Shown: positions 25,274-34,193 of the stretch, piece by piece
How positions within the stretch are numbered: the first letter of the stretch is position 1
How the letters are laid out: every line of letters starts with the position of its first letter
DNA from: Luteococcus japonicus
GTDB lineage: Bacteria; Actinomycetota; Actinomycetes; Propionibacteriales; Propionibacteriaceae
Length of the DNA stretch: 64,000 nt
Direction of reading: 5' to 3'
Assembly (NCBI RefSeq): GCF_003752415.1
Contig: NZ_RKHG01000001.1
Location: 1,736,001-1,800,000, forward strand
Made by a program: the position numbers and the translations under genes
The notes under the pieces: generated by a model
What the model was told of the DNA's origin: nothing
Seen by the model: only the letters and a program-made list of their open reading frames with translations
Database searches by the model: none

Positions 25274-26137
25274 CTACTTGAGCAACTTGCTCAGGCGGCG
25301 GTCCGCGAGCACCTTGCCGCCGGTCTGGCAGCCCGGGCAGTACTGCAGTGACGAGTCGGCGAAGCTCACCTGGGCGATCGTCGTGCCGCACACCTCACAG
25401 GCCTCGCCGGCGCGGCCGTGCACCCGCAGGTGGCTGCGCTTGTCGTCCTTGAGCTCCTTCGCCGCCAGCCCAGAGGCCCGCTCGACGGCTCCGGCCAAGG
25501 TGCTGCGCAGCGCCGCGTACAGGGTGGCGCGTTCCTCGTCGTCCAGGCTGGCGACGGGTTTGAAGGGGCTCAGCCGGGCGACGTGCAGGATCTCGTCGGA
25601 ATAGGCATTGCCGATCCCCGCGATGGTGCGCTGGTCCCGCAACACCCCCTTGATCTGGGCCTTGCCGGCGGCGTCCAGGATCTGGCCGAAGACCTCCCGG
25701 GTGAAGGCCTCCGAGAGTGGGTCCGGACCCAGTGTCGCAATGGCCGGTACATCCTGCGGATCCGCGACGACGTGCAGGGCCAGCTTGCGCTGGGTGCCGG
25801 CCTCGGTCAGGTCGAAGCCCGCGTCGTCGTCGAGCACCACACGCAGGCTCAATGGGCCCTTGCCCGGCTTCGGGATCCCGGTGGGCGCCACGTCGTGCCA
25901 CTTCACCCAGCCCGCCCGGGCCAGGTGGAAGCACAGATGGGTGCCCTGCGCGTCGACGTCGAGGAACTTCCCGTGCCGGGAGACCGCGCTGATCTCCAGA
26001 CCCAGTAGGGATTCCAGGGGCATCTCGAAGGTCTTCAGGGCGCTGAAGGCCGTCAGGTGGATGCGGGCCGCACCACGCCCCACCAGCCTCTCTTCCAGGA
26101 AACCGCGCAGGGCCTCCACCTCGGGCAGCTCAGGCAT
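25274..26137 (-). CDS. Fpg/Nei-family DNA glycosylase
   Basis: A 287-residue base-excision repair enzyme that removes oxidised bases and cuts the abasic site by beta elimination. The catalytic N-terminus is MPELPEVEALRGFLEE (Pro2, Glu3 after Met removal). The H2TH region holds GVLRDQRTIAGIGNAYSDEI, and the C-terminal zinc finger is CEVCGTTIAQ followed by YCPGCQTGG. Overall it is closer to the actinobacterial Fpg-like/Nei group than to canonical MutM, so 8-oxoguanine specificity is not certain. The ATG at 26137 lies inside the end of aat (8-base overlap), so the two are co-translated. Length is normal. Confidence 0.92.
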   Translation of the reverse strand: MPELPEVEALRGFLEERLVGRGAARIHLTAFSALKTFEMPLESLLGLEISAVSRHGKFLDVDAQGTHLCFHLARAGWVKWHDVAPTGIPKPGKGPLSLRVVLDDDAGFDLTEAGTQRKLALHVVADPQDVPAIATLGPDPLSEAFTREVFGQILDAAGKAQIKGVLRDQRTIAGIGNAYSDEILHVARLSPFKPVASLDDEERATLYAALRSTLAGAVERASGLAAKELKDDKRSHLRVHGRAGEACEVCGTTIAQVSFADSSLQYCPGCQTGGKVLADRRLSKLLK

Positions 26138-26957
26138 CGTCGTCCTCCCGTGTCTGCTTGGTCTGCAGGGGCTCGGTCTGCAAGGCATGCAGGGCCAGGA
26201 GCTCATCGCCGGTCATCGGGGAGGCGGCCCGAGCACCATCCCAGTCGACGGGCGGCAGGTCCAGGGCCTGGTCCACCAGCCCCAGGTAGGCCACACGCTC
26301 CACCTCCGTGACGCCCAGGCTGGCCAGGTGGTCCGTGCGCCACTGCACGTCCAGCACCCGCGGCTCCATCCCGGCACGCAGTTCGGTGACCAGCCTGACC
26401 AGCGCCACCTTGGACGCGTCACGCCCCCACTGCGGGTGGTGGAACATCGACTCCCCGGCGAACAATCCGCCGATCGCGACACCGTAGAGACCCCCCACCA
26501 GGCGCCCCAGCTCGTCCCAGACCTCGACGGAGTGCACCAGGCCCTGCGCGTGGAGGTTGGTGTAGACGCCGCGGATCGCTTCGTCGATCCAGCCGTCGGG
26601 ACGGTCAGGGTCCGAACAACCTGCCAGCACCGCGTCGAAGTCCGCATCGACGGTGGTGGTGTAGCGCCGCGCCATCTTGCGCAAGCTGCGCGGCACCCGC
26701 AACGCATCCAGCGGCAGGAGGCCCCGCTGCATGGGTGACCACCAGCCCATCTCCCCCTCGAAGCCCGTCTCGTGCAGGGGCATGGGAAAGACGCCGGAAC
26801 AGTAGGCCGCGAGCGCCAGCTTCTCGTCGAACTCGTCGGAGAAGGCGATCAGGTCCTGTTCCGGCCATTGGGTCCAGGGACCGAAGACATGGGCCAGCAC
26901 ATCTCCGAGTGTGGCACTCGGGTCCGACAATTTCGCGTCGCGTGCCGCCCGGTCCAC
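26130..26957 (-). CDS. aat: Leucyl/phenylalanyl-tRNA--protein transferase
   Basis: This enzyme adds Leu or Phe from tRNA to N-terminal Lys or Arg, marking proteins for ClpS/ClpAP degradation by the N-end rule. The conserved blocks are present: YCSGVFPMPL, GWWSPMQRGLLPLDALRVPR, GWIDEAIRGVYTNLHAQG, HSVEVWDELGRLVGGLYGVA and FAGESMF. The start is uncertain: no ATG fits, so I use the GTG at 26957 (about 275 residues); the TTG at 26930 would give 266. The frame stays open further but runs into intergenic repeats. It overlaps the glycosylase gene by 8 bases. Confidence 0.9.
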   Translation of the reverse strand: MDRAARDAKLSDPSATLGDVLAHVFGPWTQWPEQDLIAFSDEFDEKLALAAYCSGVFPMPLHETGFEGEMGWWSPMQRGLLPLDALRVPRSLRKMARRYTTTVDADFDAVLAGCSDPDRPDGWIDEAIRGVYTNLHAQGLVHSVEVWDELGRLVGGLYGVAIGGLFAGESMFHHPQWGRDASKVALVRLVTELRAGMEPRVLDVQWRTDHLASLGVTEVERVAYLGLVDQALDLPPVDWDGARAASPMTGDELLALHALQTEPLQTKQTREDDDA

Positions 26958-27001
26958 GGCGCTCGAGGTGGTGGATCCGCTCGGGTTCTTCACCCCCGAG
27001 T

Positions 27002-27051
27002 GGGTTTGTGGGATCCGAGTGGGTTGCAACACACGCGGACCGCACAAACCC
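27002..27051. repeat. Dispersed palindromic element, copy 1
   Basis: A 50-base imperfect palindrome centred on GTTGCAAC (27023-27030). It runs from GGGTTTGTG to CACAAACCC with four mismatched positions per arm. A related copy lies at 58361-58418 with the same centre, the same GGGTTTGTGGGATCCG left arm and the same ACCCGAGCG right edge. Two copies in 64 kb, one intergenic and one inside a dead gene, suggest a REP-like mobile palindrome. Confidence 0.7.
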
Positions 27052-27078
27052 GAGCGTCCTTCGGGCGGCCCCTCGACA

Positions 27079-27133
27079 AGCTCGGGGAACGTGGAGACCA
27101 CAGCTCGGGGAACGTGGGGACCGCAGCTCGGGA
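27079..27133. repeat. Short tandem repeat, 23-bp unit
   Basis: Two head-to-tail copies of a 23-base unit beginning AGCTCGGGGAACGTGG (27079-27101 and 27102-27124) differ at two positions. A partial third copy (AGCTCGGGA) follows at 27125. It lies between gltA and aat, next to the dispersed palindrome. Confidence 0.75.
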
Positions 27134-27148
27134 GTCCCGCGTTGAACG

Positions 27149-28435
27149 TCACCGCTGGTCGCGGGGCACCCACTCCACCTCGTCGGGGCCGACGTAAACC
27201 TGGCGCGGGCGGTAGATGCGGCCCGCGGGGTCCTCGGTGGCCTCCTTCCAGTTGGCGATCCAGCCGGGCATCCGGCCAATCGCGAACATCACCGTGTACA
27301 TGTTCAGCGGGATCCCGACGGCGCGCAGCAGGATGCCGGAGTAGAAGTCGACGTTGGGGTACAGCTTGCGCTCCACGAAGTAGGGATCGTTGAGGGCGAC
27401 GTCCTCCAGCTCCAGGGCGATGTCCAGCAGCGGGTCGTGCACGCCCTGGGCCTGGAGCAGCTCGTCGACGGCCGTCTTGAGGATGCGGGAGCGCGGGTCG
27501 AAGTTGCGGTAGACCCGGTGCCCGAAGCCCTGCAGCTTGATGCCGGTGGACTTGTCCTTGACCTGCGCCACGTACTCCGCGGTGCTCATCCCGGAACGGT
27601 GGATCTGCTGCAGCATCTGCACCGCGGCCATGTTGGCGCCGCCGTGCCGCGGGCCCCAGAGCGCGGCCACGCCTGCGGAGCAGGCCGTGTAGAGGTTGGC
27701 CTGGGAGCTGGCCACCATCCGCACCGTCGAGGTGGAGCAGTTCTGCTCGTGGTCGGCGTGCAGCACGAAGAACAGGTTGAGCGCGCGCTGCACCTCGGGC
27801 GTCGACTCGTAGTTCCTGTAGGGCAGAGAGAACATCATGTGCAGCAGGTTCTCGACGTACTTCAGGTCGTGCCGGGGGTAGATCAGTGGCTCGCCCTTGT
27901 GCGTCTTGTACGAGGCGGCGGCGATGGTGCGCACCTTGCTCATCAGGTGCGCGGTGGCGTGCAGGAAGCTCTCACCGTCGGTGATCCGCGGGCGCGTGTG
28001 GGTGCTCATCGCGTTGATCATCGAGTTCATGATGGCCATCGGGTGGCCGCTCTCGTGGAAGGCCTCGAAGTGCTTGCTCATGTCCGGGTGCAGTGCGGAG
28101 GACTCGCTGAGCAGCTCCGAGAAGTGGTCACGTTCGGCCTGGGTGGGGAGTTTGCCGAAGATCACCAGCCAGGCGGTCTCGACGAAGGAGGACTTGCCCG
28201 CGGCCAGCTGCTCGATCGGAATGCCTCGATAGCGAAGGATGCCTCGCTCTCCGTCGATGAAGCTGATGGCCGACGAGCAGGACCCGGTGTTGCCGTAGCC
28301 GTCGTCGAGCGTGATCAGGCCGGTGGTGGCCCGCAGCTTCGAGATGTCCAGGGCGCGCTCGCCCATGGTCCCCGTCACGACGGGCAGTTCGTAGGTCTTC
28401 CCGTCGATGGTCAGGGTTGCGGTCTGGCTGGTCAT
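27149..28435 (-). CDS. gltA: Citrate synthase (type II)
   Basis: A 428-residue enzyme that condenses acetyl-CoA and oxaloacetate to citrate, the first step of the TCA cycle. Catalytic histidines lie in FFVLHADHEQNCSTSTVR and GFGHRVYRNFDPR, with GPRHGGANMAAVQML between and the family N-terminal block RATTGLITLDDGYGNTG. Length (about 430) and the N-terminal extension mark the hexameric Gram-negative/actinobacterial type. The ATG at 28435 (MTSQTATLTIDGK) is the conserved start; an upstream extension in the same frame has no similarity. It is divergent from the EcsC-family gene. Downstream lie the repeats before aat. Confidence 0.96.
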   Translation of the reverse strand: MTSQTATLTIDGKTYELPVVTGTMGERALDISKLRATTGLITLDDGYGNTGSCSSAISFIDGERGILRYRGIPIEQLAAGKSSFVETAWLVIFGKLPTQAERDHFSELLSESSALHPDMSKHFEAFHESGHPMAIMNSMINAMSTHTRPRITDGESFLHATAHLMSKVRTIAAASYKTHKGEPLIYPRHDLKYVENLLHMMFSLPYRNYESTPEVQRALNLFFVLHADHEQNCSTSTVRMVASSQANLYTACSAGVAALWGPRHGGANMAAVQMLQQIHRSGMSTAEYVAQVKDKSTGIKLQGFGHRVYRNFDPRSRILKTAVDELLQAQGVHDPLLDIALELEDVALNDPYFVERKLYPNVDFYSGILLRAVGIPLNMYTVMFAIGRMPGWIANWKEATEDPAGRIYRPRQVYVGPDEVEWVPRDQR

Positions 28436-28643
28436 GGCAGGCTCCGTCTCCGTACCGGTGGTGGCACCGTCCCATCGTCCGTCCGCCGACGGATCCTGAG
28501 ACTGAAGGACCACATCGTGGGCCTCCATTGCGCCGACGGCGAATGGGGACCGTTCAGGGCAGGCACGCCTTCTGACGCCACCACGCAGCGACTACCGTTG
28601 GTGGGAGCAGCATCAGGCCCCGTGCACGACCTCTGGAGGAACC

Positions 28644-29318
28644 ATGGCCACCGCGAAGGACATCGGCAAGACAATCCTTGCCCAGGCGCCGAACATCGCC
28701 CCGGGGGCCGCCTCCACCGCCCTGCGCAAGGCACTCGACCTGGCCATCGACGGGGTGGGCAAGGTTCCCGGCGCCAAGCAGACCGCCGCCAATGCCCTGC
28801 AGCGGACCGGATCCGCCGAACTGGCCGTCAACCAGATCGTCAAGCAGCACGTCGCCATGGCCGGCGCCCAGGGCTTCATCACCAACCTCGGCGGCCTCGC
28901 GACGCTAGCCGTCAGCATCCCCGCCAATGTCTCCGGCGTCGCCATCGTGCAGTGCCGGATGGTGGCCGCCGTCGCACACCTGCGCGGCTATGACATCGAG
29001 GACCCGCGGGTCCGTTCGGCCATCCTGATGTGCCTGCTGGGTGAGGGCAATGCCCGGGAGGCCGTGCAGCGCCAGGAACTGCCGAGTTCGGCGCTGGCGA
29101 TTGCCACCGCGCCCGTGCACGACCCGCAGCTGGACAACACCATCAGCGAGAAGGTGCTGGCCAACCTGATGGGACAGGTGGGCGGAAAGCGGGTCACCCT
29201 GCTGGCCGGCAAGAAGATCCCCGTCGTCGGCGGTGGCGTGGGTGCCGCGACCGACGGTTGGGCCACCTGGTCCACGGGCGCCTTCGCCAAGGCGCAGTTC
29301 ATCAACCGTCGACGCTGA
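28644..29318 (+). CDS. EcsC-family protein
   Basis: A 224-residue protein of the EcsC family (PF12787 type). The core is ITNLGGLATLAVSIPANVS, then VAIVQCRMVAAVAHLRGYD and ILMCLLGEGNAREAVQ, with a glycine-rich end VVGGGVGAATDGWATWSTG. The central part could associate with membrane. In Bacillus EcsC is encoded beside the EcsAB transporter, but its activity is unknown and no EcsAB genes are near here. The ATG at 28644 follows GGAGGAACC. It converges with alr, with a 37-base gap. Confidence 0.85.
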   Translation: MATAKDIGKTILAQAPNIAPGAASTALRKALDLAIDGVGKVPGAKQTAANALQRTGSAELAVNQIVKQHVAMAGAQGFITNLGGLATLAVSIPANVSGVAIVQCRMVAAVAHLRGYDIEDPRVRSAILMCLLGEGNAREAVQRQELPSSALAIATAPVHDPQLDNTISEKVLANLMGQVGGKRVTLLAGKKIPVVGGGVGAATDGWATWSTGAFAKAQFINRRR

Positions 29319-29355
29319 CCCCTCGACAGCCTCGGGCCCACGGCTTCGTCTGGTC

Positions 29356-30480
29356 TCAGCTGTCGTAGTAGACGCGCGGAACCCGGGGCGTGATGAGGCA
29401 GGTGACCTCGTAGCTGATGGTGCCCATGATCCGGGCCAGGTCATCGGCGGTGATCCGCTCGTCGCCCTGGGCACCCATCAGGACCACCTCGTCCCCCACC
29501 TGCACGGTCGGGTCGTCGGGGCCCAGGTCCACCATCGTCTGGTCCATGCAGACCCGGCCGGCGACGGGGTACGCCTTCCCGCCGATCAACATCGTCCCGG
29601 CATTGCTGTTGGCGCGGCTGAACCCATCGGCATAACCCACCGGAACGGTCGCGATCCAGCTGGGACGGCTGGGAGCCCAGGTGCGGCCATAGCCCACCGT
29701 CTCCCCCGCGTCGACGCGCTTGATGAAGGAGACCCGGCTGACCAGCGACATCACGGGTTCCAGTGGCACGGTACGGGGCGTACTCGCGTCCGGGTAGTAG
29801 CCGTAGGCCATGACCCCGGCGCGCACCAGCGTCATCCCGGTCAGGTCGTGACCCAGGATCACCCCCGACGGGGCACCGTGGACCAGCTCGATGGGTCCGC
29901 GTTCCGCCTCGATCCCGGCGACGAGCTCCCGGAAGCCCTGCAGCTCGGCGACGGTCCAGTCATGACAGTCGGCCATGTCACTGACCGGCGGATGGGTGAA
30001 GATGCCCTCCAGGTGGAGGTTCGGGCTGTCGTCGACCAGACGGACGAGCTCGGCCGCCTCTTCCGGTTCTGCGCCGATGCGTCGCATGCCCGTGTCCACC
30101 TTGAGGTGCACCGGTGTCGTGACGCCGGCAGCCTCGGCGGCGGCCTGGGCCTGCCGGATGGTCGTCTCGTCGACGACGGTCAGCGAGAGCTCCATCCGGA
30201 CGGCCTGGGGCAGCTCCTCGGCGAAGCAGTGGGAGAGCTTGAGGATGGGCAGTGTCACACCGGCCTCGCGCAGCTCGGAGGCCTCCGGGACGGTGGCGAC
30301 GGCCAGCCGGTCCGCGCAGCCGGAACGCTGCACCATGAGAGCCACGTCCACTGCACCGTGCCCGTAGGCATTCCCCTTGACCGCCAGCAGCACCTGCCGC
30401 TCCCCTGCCAGGGAGCGCACGGCGAGCAGGTTGCGCCGCAAGGCGGCCAGGTCGACGGGGGCTTGGGTGGCATACAACAC
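29356..30480 (-). CDS. alr: Alanine racemase
   Basis: A 374-residue PLP enzyme that makes D-alanine for peptidoglycan. The PLP lysine is in VLLAVKGNAYGHGA (about residue 35), and the second catalytic base, a tyrosine, is in the C-terminal domain region around ETVGYGRTWAP. Other family blocks are HLKVDTGMRRIG, EGIFTHPP and VAGRVCMDQTMVDLG. I chose the GTG at 30480 (VLYATQAPVDLAAL). The frame is open for 33 codons more, but that part (with many Trp, Arg and Gly) is not family-like. An adjacent TTG could also be used. The gene is divergent from the orphan LuxR regulator. Confidence 0.94.
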   Translation of the reverse strand: MLYATQAPVDLAALRRNLLAVRSLAGERQVLLAVKGNAYGHGAVDVALMVQRSGCADRLAVATVPEASELREAGVTLPILKLSHCFAEELPQAVRMELSLTVVDETTIRQAQAAAEAAGVTTPVHLKVDTGMRRIGAEPEEAAELVRLVDDSPNLHLEGIFTHPPVSDMADCHDWTVAELQGFRELVAGIEAERGPIELVHGAPSGVILGHDLTGMTLVRAGVMAYGYYPDASTPRTVPLEPVMSLVSRVSFIKRVDAGETVGYGRTWAPSRPSWIATVPVGYADGFSRANSNAGTMLIGGKAYPVAGRVCMDQTMVDLGPDDPTVQVGDEVVLMGAQGDERITADDLARIMGTISYEVTCLITPRVPRVYYDS

Positions 30481-30680
30481 GGCGCAATCCTGCCACCGTG
30501 ACGAAGCCCAAGGGGGCATTGTCCCAAGCCGCCCCGCCCACTGATGAAATTCAGCCACTCGGCGAAGCCCGGCAGTCACGCGCCTGTCGCCCGCGCCTCC
30601 GAATCCAGAACCACACCCTTACGGGTGTAGCTCCGCAGGGTAGTGAATTTATCCCGTTGGACAGTGCCATAATCACCTGA

Positions 30681-31373
30681 GTGAACTCCTCATCCCCTCT
30701 CCGGATTGCGCTGGTCAATGACTACGAGATCGTCCTCGCGGGCATCCGGGAGATGCTGGCCCCCTTCTCCGACGAGGTGGAAGTGGTGGAGGTCGACGCC
30801 ACTGCGGATGTCGCCAGCGAGGTGGACATCGCGCTCTACGACACCTATGGCCAGAACGAGACGACCCTGACGGCCATCTGCCAGCCGCTGCGCGCGGACC
30901 GGGTGGACAAGGTGGTGCTGTTCACCTGGAACCACAGCCAGACCCTTACGGATGCCGCGATCGCCGCAGGAGTCAACGGCCTGCTGAGCAAGAAGATGGG
31001 CGCCCACGAGCTGGTCGCCAGCCTCAAGCGGATCGCCGACGGCGAGACCGTGATCACCGCTCACACCTCCACACCCCAGGACGTGACGGCACTGGCTCCG
31101 CGCGGGAACCAGTGGCCAGGCCGGGAGGCCGGACTCACGATGCGCGAGTCGGAGATGATCTCCCTGATCACCCAGGGCCTCAGCAATGCCGAGATCGCGG
31201 AGCACACCAATCTGAGCCCCAACTCGGTCAAGTCCTACATCCGCGCCGCCTATCGCAAGATCGGTGTGGCGCGACGCTCCCAGGCGGTCGTCTGGGGGAT
31301 TGCGCACGCGATGGTGCCGGACCGGTCCCGCCAGATCGTCGCCACCCCGAGGAGCAGCACCCCCGTCGAATAA
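30681..31373 (+). CDS. Orphan response regulator, LuxR/NarL type
   Basis: A 230-residue regulator with an N-terminal receiver-like domain and a C-terminal LuxR helix-turn-helix. The receiver begins PLRIALVNDYEIVLAGIREM and has an aspartate in DIALYDTYGQ at the phospho-acceptor place, but one of the paired N-terminal acidic residues is replaced (VNDYE). The DNA-binding end has LTMRESEMISLITQGLSNAE and LSPNSVKSYIRAAYRKIGV. No sensor kinase is adjacent, so it may be an orphan or respond without phosphorylation. The GTG at 30681 lies shortly after CATAAT, a -10-like box, so the transcript may be leaderless. Target unknown; hemY lies 45 bases downstream on the same strand. Confidence 0.85.
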   Translation: MNSSSPLRIALVNDYEIVLAGIREMLAPFSDEVEVVEVDATADVASEVDIALYDTYGQNETTLTAICQPLRADRVDKVVLFTWNHSQTLTDAAIAAGVNGLLSKKMGAHELVASLKRIADGETVITAHTSTPQDVTALAPRGNQWPGREAGLTMRESEMISLITQGLSNAEIAEHTNLSPNSVKSYIRAAYRKIGVARRSQAVVWGIAHAMVPDRSRQIVATPRSSTPVE

Positions 31374-31418
31374 TCACGGTCCACGCCGGGTAGAGTCACG
31401 CGAACAGGAGGTGTCAGC

Positions 31419-32867
31419 GTGACGGTGTGTCGTGTCGTGGTGGTCGGTGCAGGGGTCAGCGGACTCGTGGCGGCCCGAGAACTGACCAAGCACCCGGAGC
31501 TGGAGGTCATCTGCCTGGAGGGCAGTGATCGCGTCGGGGGGCAGCTGCACACCCTGGAGATCGACGGGGCAGCCGTCGATGTGGGCGCTGAGGCCATCCA
31601 CCTCGGAGCGCCACATGTCGCCGCCCTGGTGCGTGAGCTGGGCCTGGCCGAACGCGTCGTCGGGGCCGCACGAGGCGCCAGCGTGATGGGGACCCGCAAG
31701 GGCCTTCGCCCGCTGCCCGCCGGCGTCGGACCCACCGGCCCCACCAAGATCTGGCCGGTCCTCAAGTCCGGCATCCTCACCCCCCGCGGCCTGCTCCGCG
31801 CCGGGCTGGAACCCCTGATGGCCCGACGACGCGTCCCCGAGGACGTCACGGTGGGCAGCTTCACCCAGGGCCGTTTCGGCAAGGAGGTCACCGACACCTT
31901 CGTCGACCCCTTGCTGGGCAACCTGCACGGTGGGGACGTGCACCGGCTCTCCCTGCAGGCCACCGCACCGCAGCTCGTGGCCGATGCCAGCAATGGCACC
32001 TCGATGCTGCTCAAGAACCTGCACCTGCCCGCCCCGCTGGCGGGTCTGGCCGCACGGGTCCGTCGCACGCCCGCGCTCGGGAGTCCACGGCCCGGTGCCT
32101 CACGCGGCGGCTCCGCGCTCCCCATGTTCGCCACCTGGCCCGGCGGCCTGCAGGAGCTGACCGCCGCGCTGGCCGCCGAGGTCGATGTCCGCACCGACGC
32201 GCGTGTCACCGGTCTGGAGCGCGAGGGGCAGGGCTGGCGGGTCCTGGTGGAGGGCCAGGAGCCATTGCTGGCCGACCACGTGCTGCTCACCGCGCCCGGT
32301 GCCGCCTCCGCTGAGCTGCTGCGGGAGCACTGCCCCCAGGCCGCCGCACTCTACGACCATGTGCCGATGGCCTCGGTGGCCACCGTGGTGCTCGGCTACG
32401 AGCCGGCCGCCGCCACCGCCAATCCGACGCTGCGCGACCACAACGGCATCCTGCTGCCCAGCAATCTTGTGCGCACCTTCAAGGCCGCCACCAACCTGAG
32501 CCGCAAGTGGCCCGGTCTGGGCGCGCGGCACCACCTCATGCGAGCCTCCGTCGGACGTTTCGGCAGCAGTCTGGCCGAGGAACTGACCGACGAGCAGATG
32601 ACCCGTCGCGTCGCCGACGAGATCAGCGACCTGACCGGTCTGGCCGCGCGGCCCGAGCTCGCCCAGGTGCACCGCTGGCCCGCGTCGATGCCGCAGCTGC
32701 AGCCCGGGCACAAGGACCGCGTCGAGGCCGCCCGTGACGCCCTCGCCACGGTCGGCGGGATCACCATCGCTGGATGCAGCGTCGACGGCCTGGGCATCGG
32801 GTCCACCGTGAAGTCGGGCCAACAGGCGGCCCGCGAGATCATCACCACCTGCAAGGACAAGGACTGA
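31419..32867 (+). CDS. hemY: Protoporphyrinogen/coproporphyrinogen III oxidase (HemY/CgoX)
   Basis: A 482-residue FAD enzyme of haem synthesis. The dinucleotide-binding start is RVVVVGAGVSGLVAARELT, followed by EGSDRVGGQLHT and IDGAAVDVGAEAIHL. The C-terminal FAD block is GITIAGCSVDGLGIGSTVKS. In Actinobacteria this protein usually oxidises coproporphyrinogen III to coproporphyrin III in the coproporphyrin-dependent pathway, so cgoX may be the better name; the sequence alone does not settle that. The GTG at 31419 has AGGAGG 6 bases upstream. It is followed after two bases by the radical SAM gene, so the two form an operon. Confidence 0.9.
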   Translation: MTVCRVVVVGAGVSGLVAARELTKHPELEVICLEGSDRVGGQLHTLEIDGAAVDVGAEAIHLGAPHVAALVRELGLAERVVGAARGASVMGTRKGLRPLPAGVGPTGPTKIWPVLKSGILTPRGLLRAGLEPLMARRRVPEDVTVGSFTQGRFGKEVTDTFVDPLLGNLHGGDVHRLSLQATAPQLVADASNGTSMLLKNLHLPAPLAGLAARVRRTPALGSPRPGASRGGSALPMFATWPGGLQELTAALAAEVDVRTDARVTGLEREGQGWRVLVEGQEPLLADHVLLTAPGAASAELLREHCPQAAALYDHVPMASVATVVLGYEPAAATANPTLRDHNGILLPSNLVRTFKAATNLSRKWPGLGARHHLMRASVGRFGSSLAEELTDEQMTRRVADEISDLTGLAARPELAQVHRWPASMPQLQPGHKDRVEAARDALATVGGITIAGCSVDGLGIGSTVKSGQQAAREIITTCKDKD

Positions 32868-32869
32868 CC

Positions 32870-34123
32870 GTGACCGCCACCCATCCGCACGTCGCACAGG
32901 ATCCACACGGCGAGACCCCGTCACACCCGCACCACGCACCCGCCGTGCGCACCATTCGCCACGACATCAACACCAAGCCCTTCATCGTCATCTGGGAGAC
33001 CACCCGGGCGTGCCAGCTGGTGTGCAAGCACTGCCGCGCCGATGCGCAGCACCGCGCCCACCCGGAACAGTTGACCACCGAGCAGGGCAAGGCACTGCTG
33101 GATGACCTGGCCGCCTACGAGGCGCCACGGCCCCTGGTGGTCTTCACCGGAGGCGACGCCTTCGAGCGCGAGGACCTTGCCGAGCTGTGCCGCTACGGCA
33201 CCGAGAAGGGCCTGAGCATCTCCCTGAGCCCGTCGATCACGCCCCTCGTCACGCCGGAGCGCCTGCATGAGATGCGCGAGGCCGGCGGCAAGGCGATCAG
33301 CCTCAGCCTGGATGGCGCCACCGCCGAGACCCACGACTCCTTCCGCGGTTTCCCCGGCACCTTCGACGCATCGATCGAGGCGTCGCAGTGGATGCGCGAG
33401 GAGGGCTTCCGGCTGCAGGTGAACTCGGTCTTCACCAAGGGCAACATCAAGGAGGCCCCGGCACTGCTGAAGACCGTCATGGGAATGGGTGCCTTCATGT
33501 GGTACACCTTCATGCTCGTGCCCACCGGCCGTGGCGCAGACCTCAACGCCCTCAATCCCGAGGAGCGCGAAGACGTCCTGAACTGGCTGCACGACATCAG
33601 CGACCGCATCGCCATCAAGACCACCGAGGCGCCGCAGTACCGCCGCATCGCCATCCAGCGCGAGCGCGCCCGGGAGCAGGGCATCCCGATCCCCTACCAG
33701 GTGGCCCACCGCGGTGAGCTGTACCACTACCTCACCGAGGAGACCACGCGCCTGCTGGGCGACCACCCCGAGAAGCCGCGCCGTCCTCGTGCGCCGATGG
33801 CCGTGAACTCCGGTTCGGGCTTCGCCTTCATCGACCACCTGGGCGACGTGTACCCCAACGGCTTCCTGCCCAAGCACTGCGGCAACGTGAAGCAGACCCC
33901 CTTCCACGAGATCTACACCGATTCGCCCGTCTTCCAGGCGCTGCGCAAGCCCGACGAGTTCAAGGGCAAGTGCGGCGTGTGCGAGTTCAACAAGCTGTGT
34001 GGCGGTTCGCGCTCCACCGCCTACGCCATGACCGGCGACTACCTGGCCAGCGACCCCACCTGCCTGTGGGTGCCCCCGGCCTGGACCGAGCAGATGGAGG
34101 GCAGCCCCCGCCACATGGGCTGA
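32870..34123 (+). CDS. Radical SAM/SPASM protein, AhbD-like (haem-associated)
   Basis: A 417-residue radical SAM enzyme. The cluster motif is TRACQLVCKHCRAD (C-x3-C-x2-C, about residues 49-56), SAM-binding elements are VVFTGGDAFERED and ISLSLDGATAETHD, and the SPASM-type C-terminal cluster cysteines appear in KHCGNVKQ, KCGVCEFNKLCGGSR and DPTCLW. The N-terminus is rich in histidine (TATHPHVAQ, SHPHHAP). Proteins of this type are often beside hemY, and the relative AhbD oxidatively decarboxylates an iron porphyrin to haem. A final haem-forming role here is therefore inferred from similarity and neighbourhood. The GTG at 32870 is two bases after the hemY stop. Confidence 0.85.
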   Translation: MTATHPHVAQDPHGETPSHPHHAPAVRTIRHDINTKPFIVIWETTRACQLVCKHCRADAQHRAHPEQLTTEQGKALLDDLAAYEAPRPLVVFTGGDAFEREDLAELCRYGTEKGLSISLSPSITPLVTPERLHEMREAGGKAISLSLDGATAETHDSFRGFPGTFDASIEASQWMREEGFRLQVNSVFTKGNIKEAPALLKTVMGMGAFMWYTFMLVPTGRGADLNALNPEEREDVLNWLHDISDRIAIKTTEAPQYRRIAIQRERAREQGIPIPYQVAHRGELYHYLTEETTRLLGDHPEKPRRPRAPMAVNSGSGFAFIDHLGDVYPNGFLPKHCGNVKQTPFHEIYTDSPVFQALRKPDEFKGKCGVCEFNKLCGGSRSTAYAMTGDYLASDPTCLWVPPAWTEQMEGSPRHMG

Positions 34124-34193
34124 GCCCGGCGGAGCCCTGCACGACGGCTGAACCCGTCGAAGTCCCAATTCTCGGTCCCGCTAGGCTCTGGTC

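Noticed and set aside
29233-30501. Long plus-strand open frame of 422 codons across alr
   Set aside because: It is exactly antisense to a clear alanine racemase. Its translation is rich in His, Gly, Arg and Val with no motif, as expected for the mirror of a high-GC gene.
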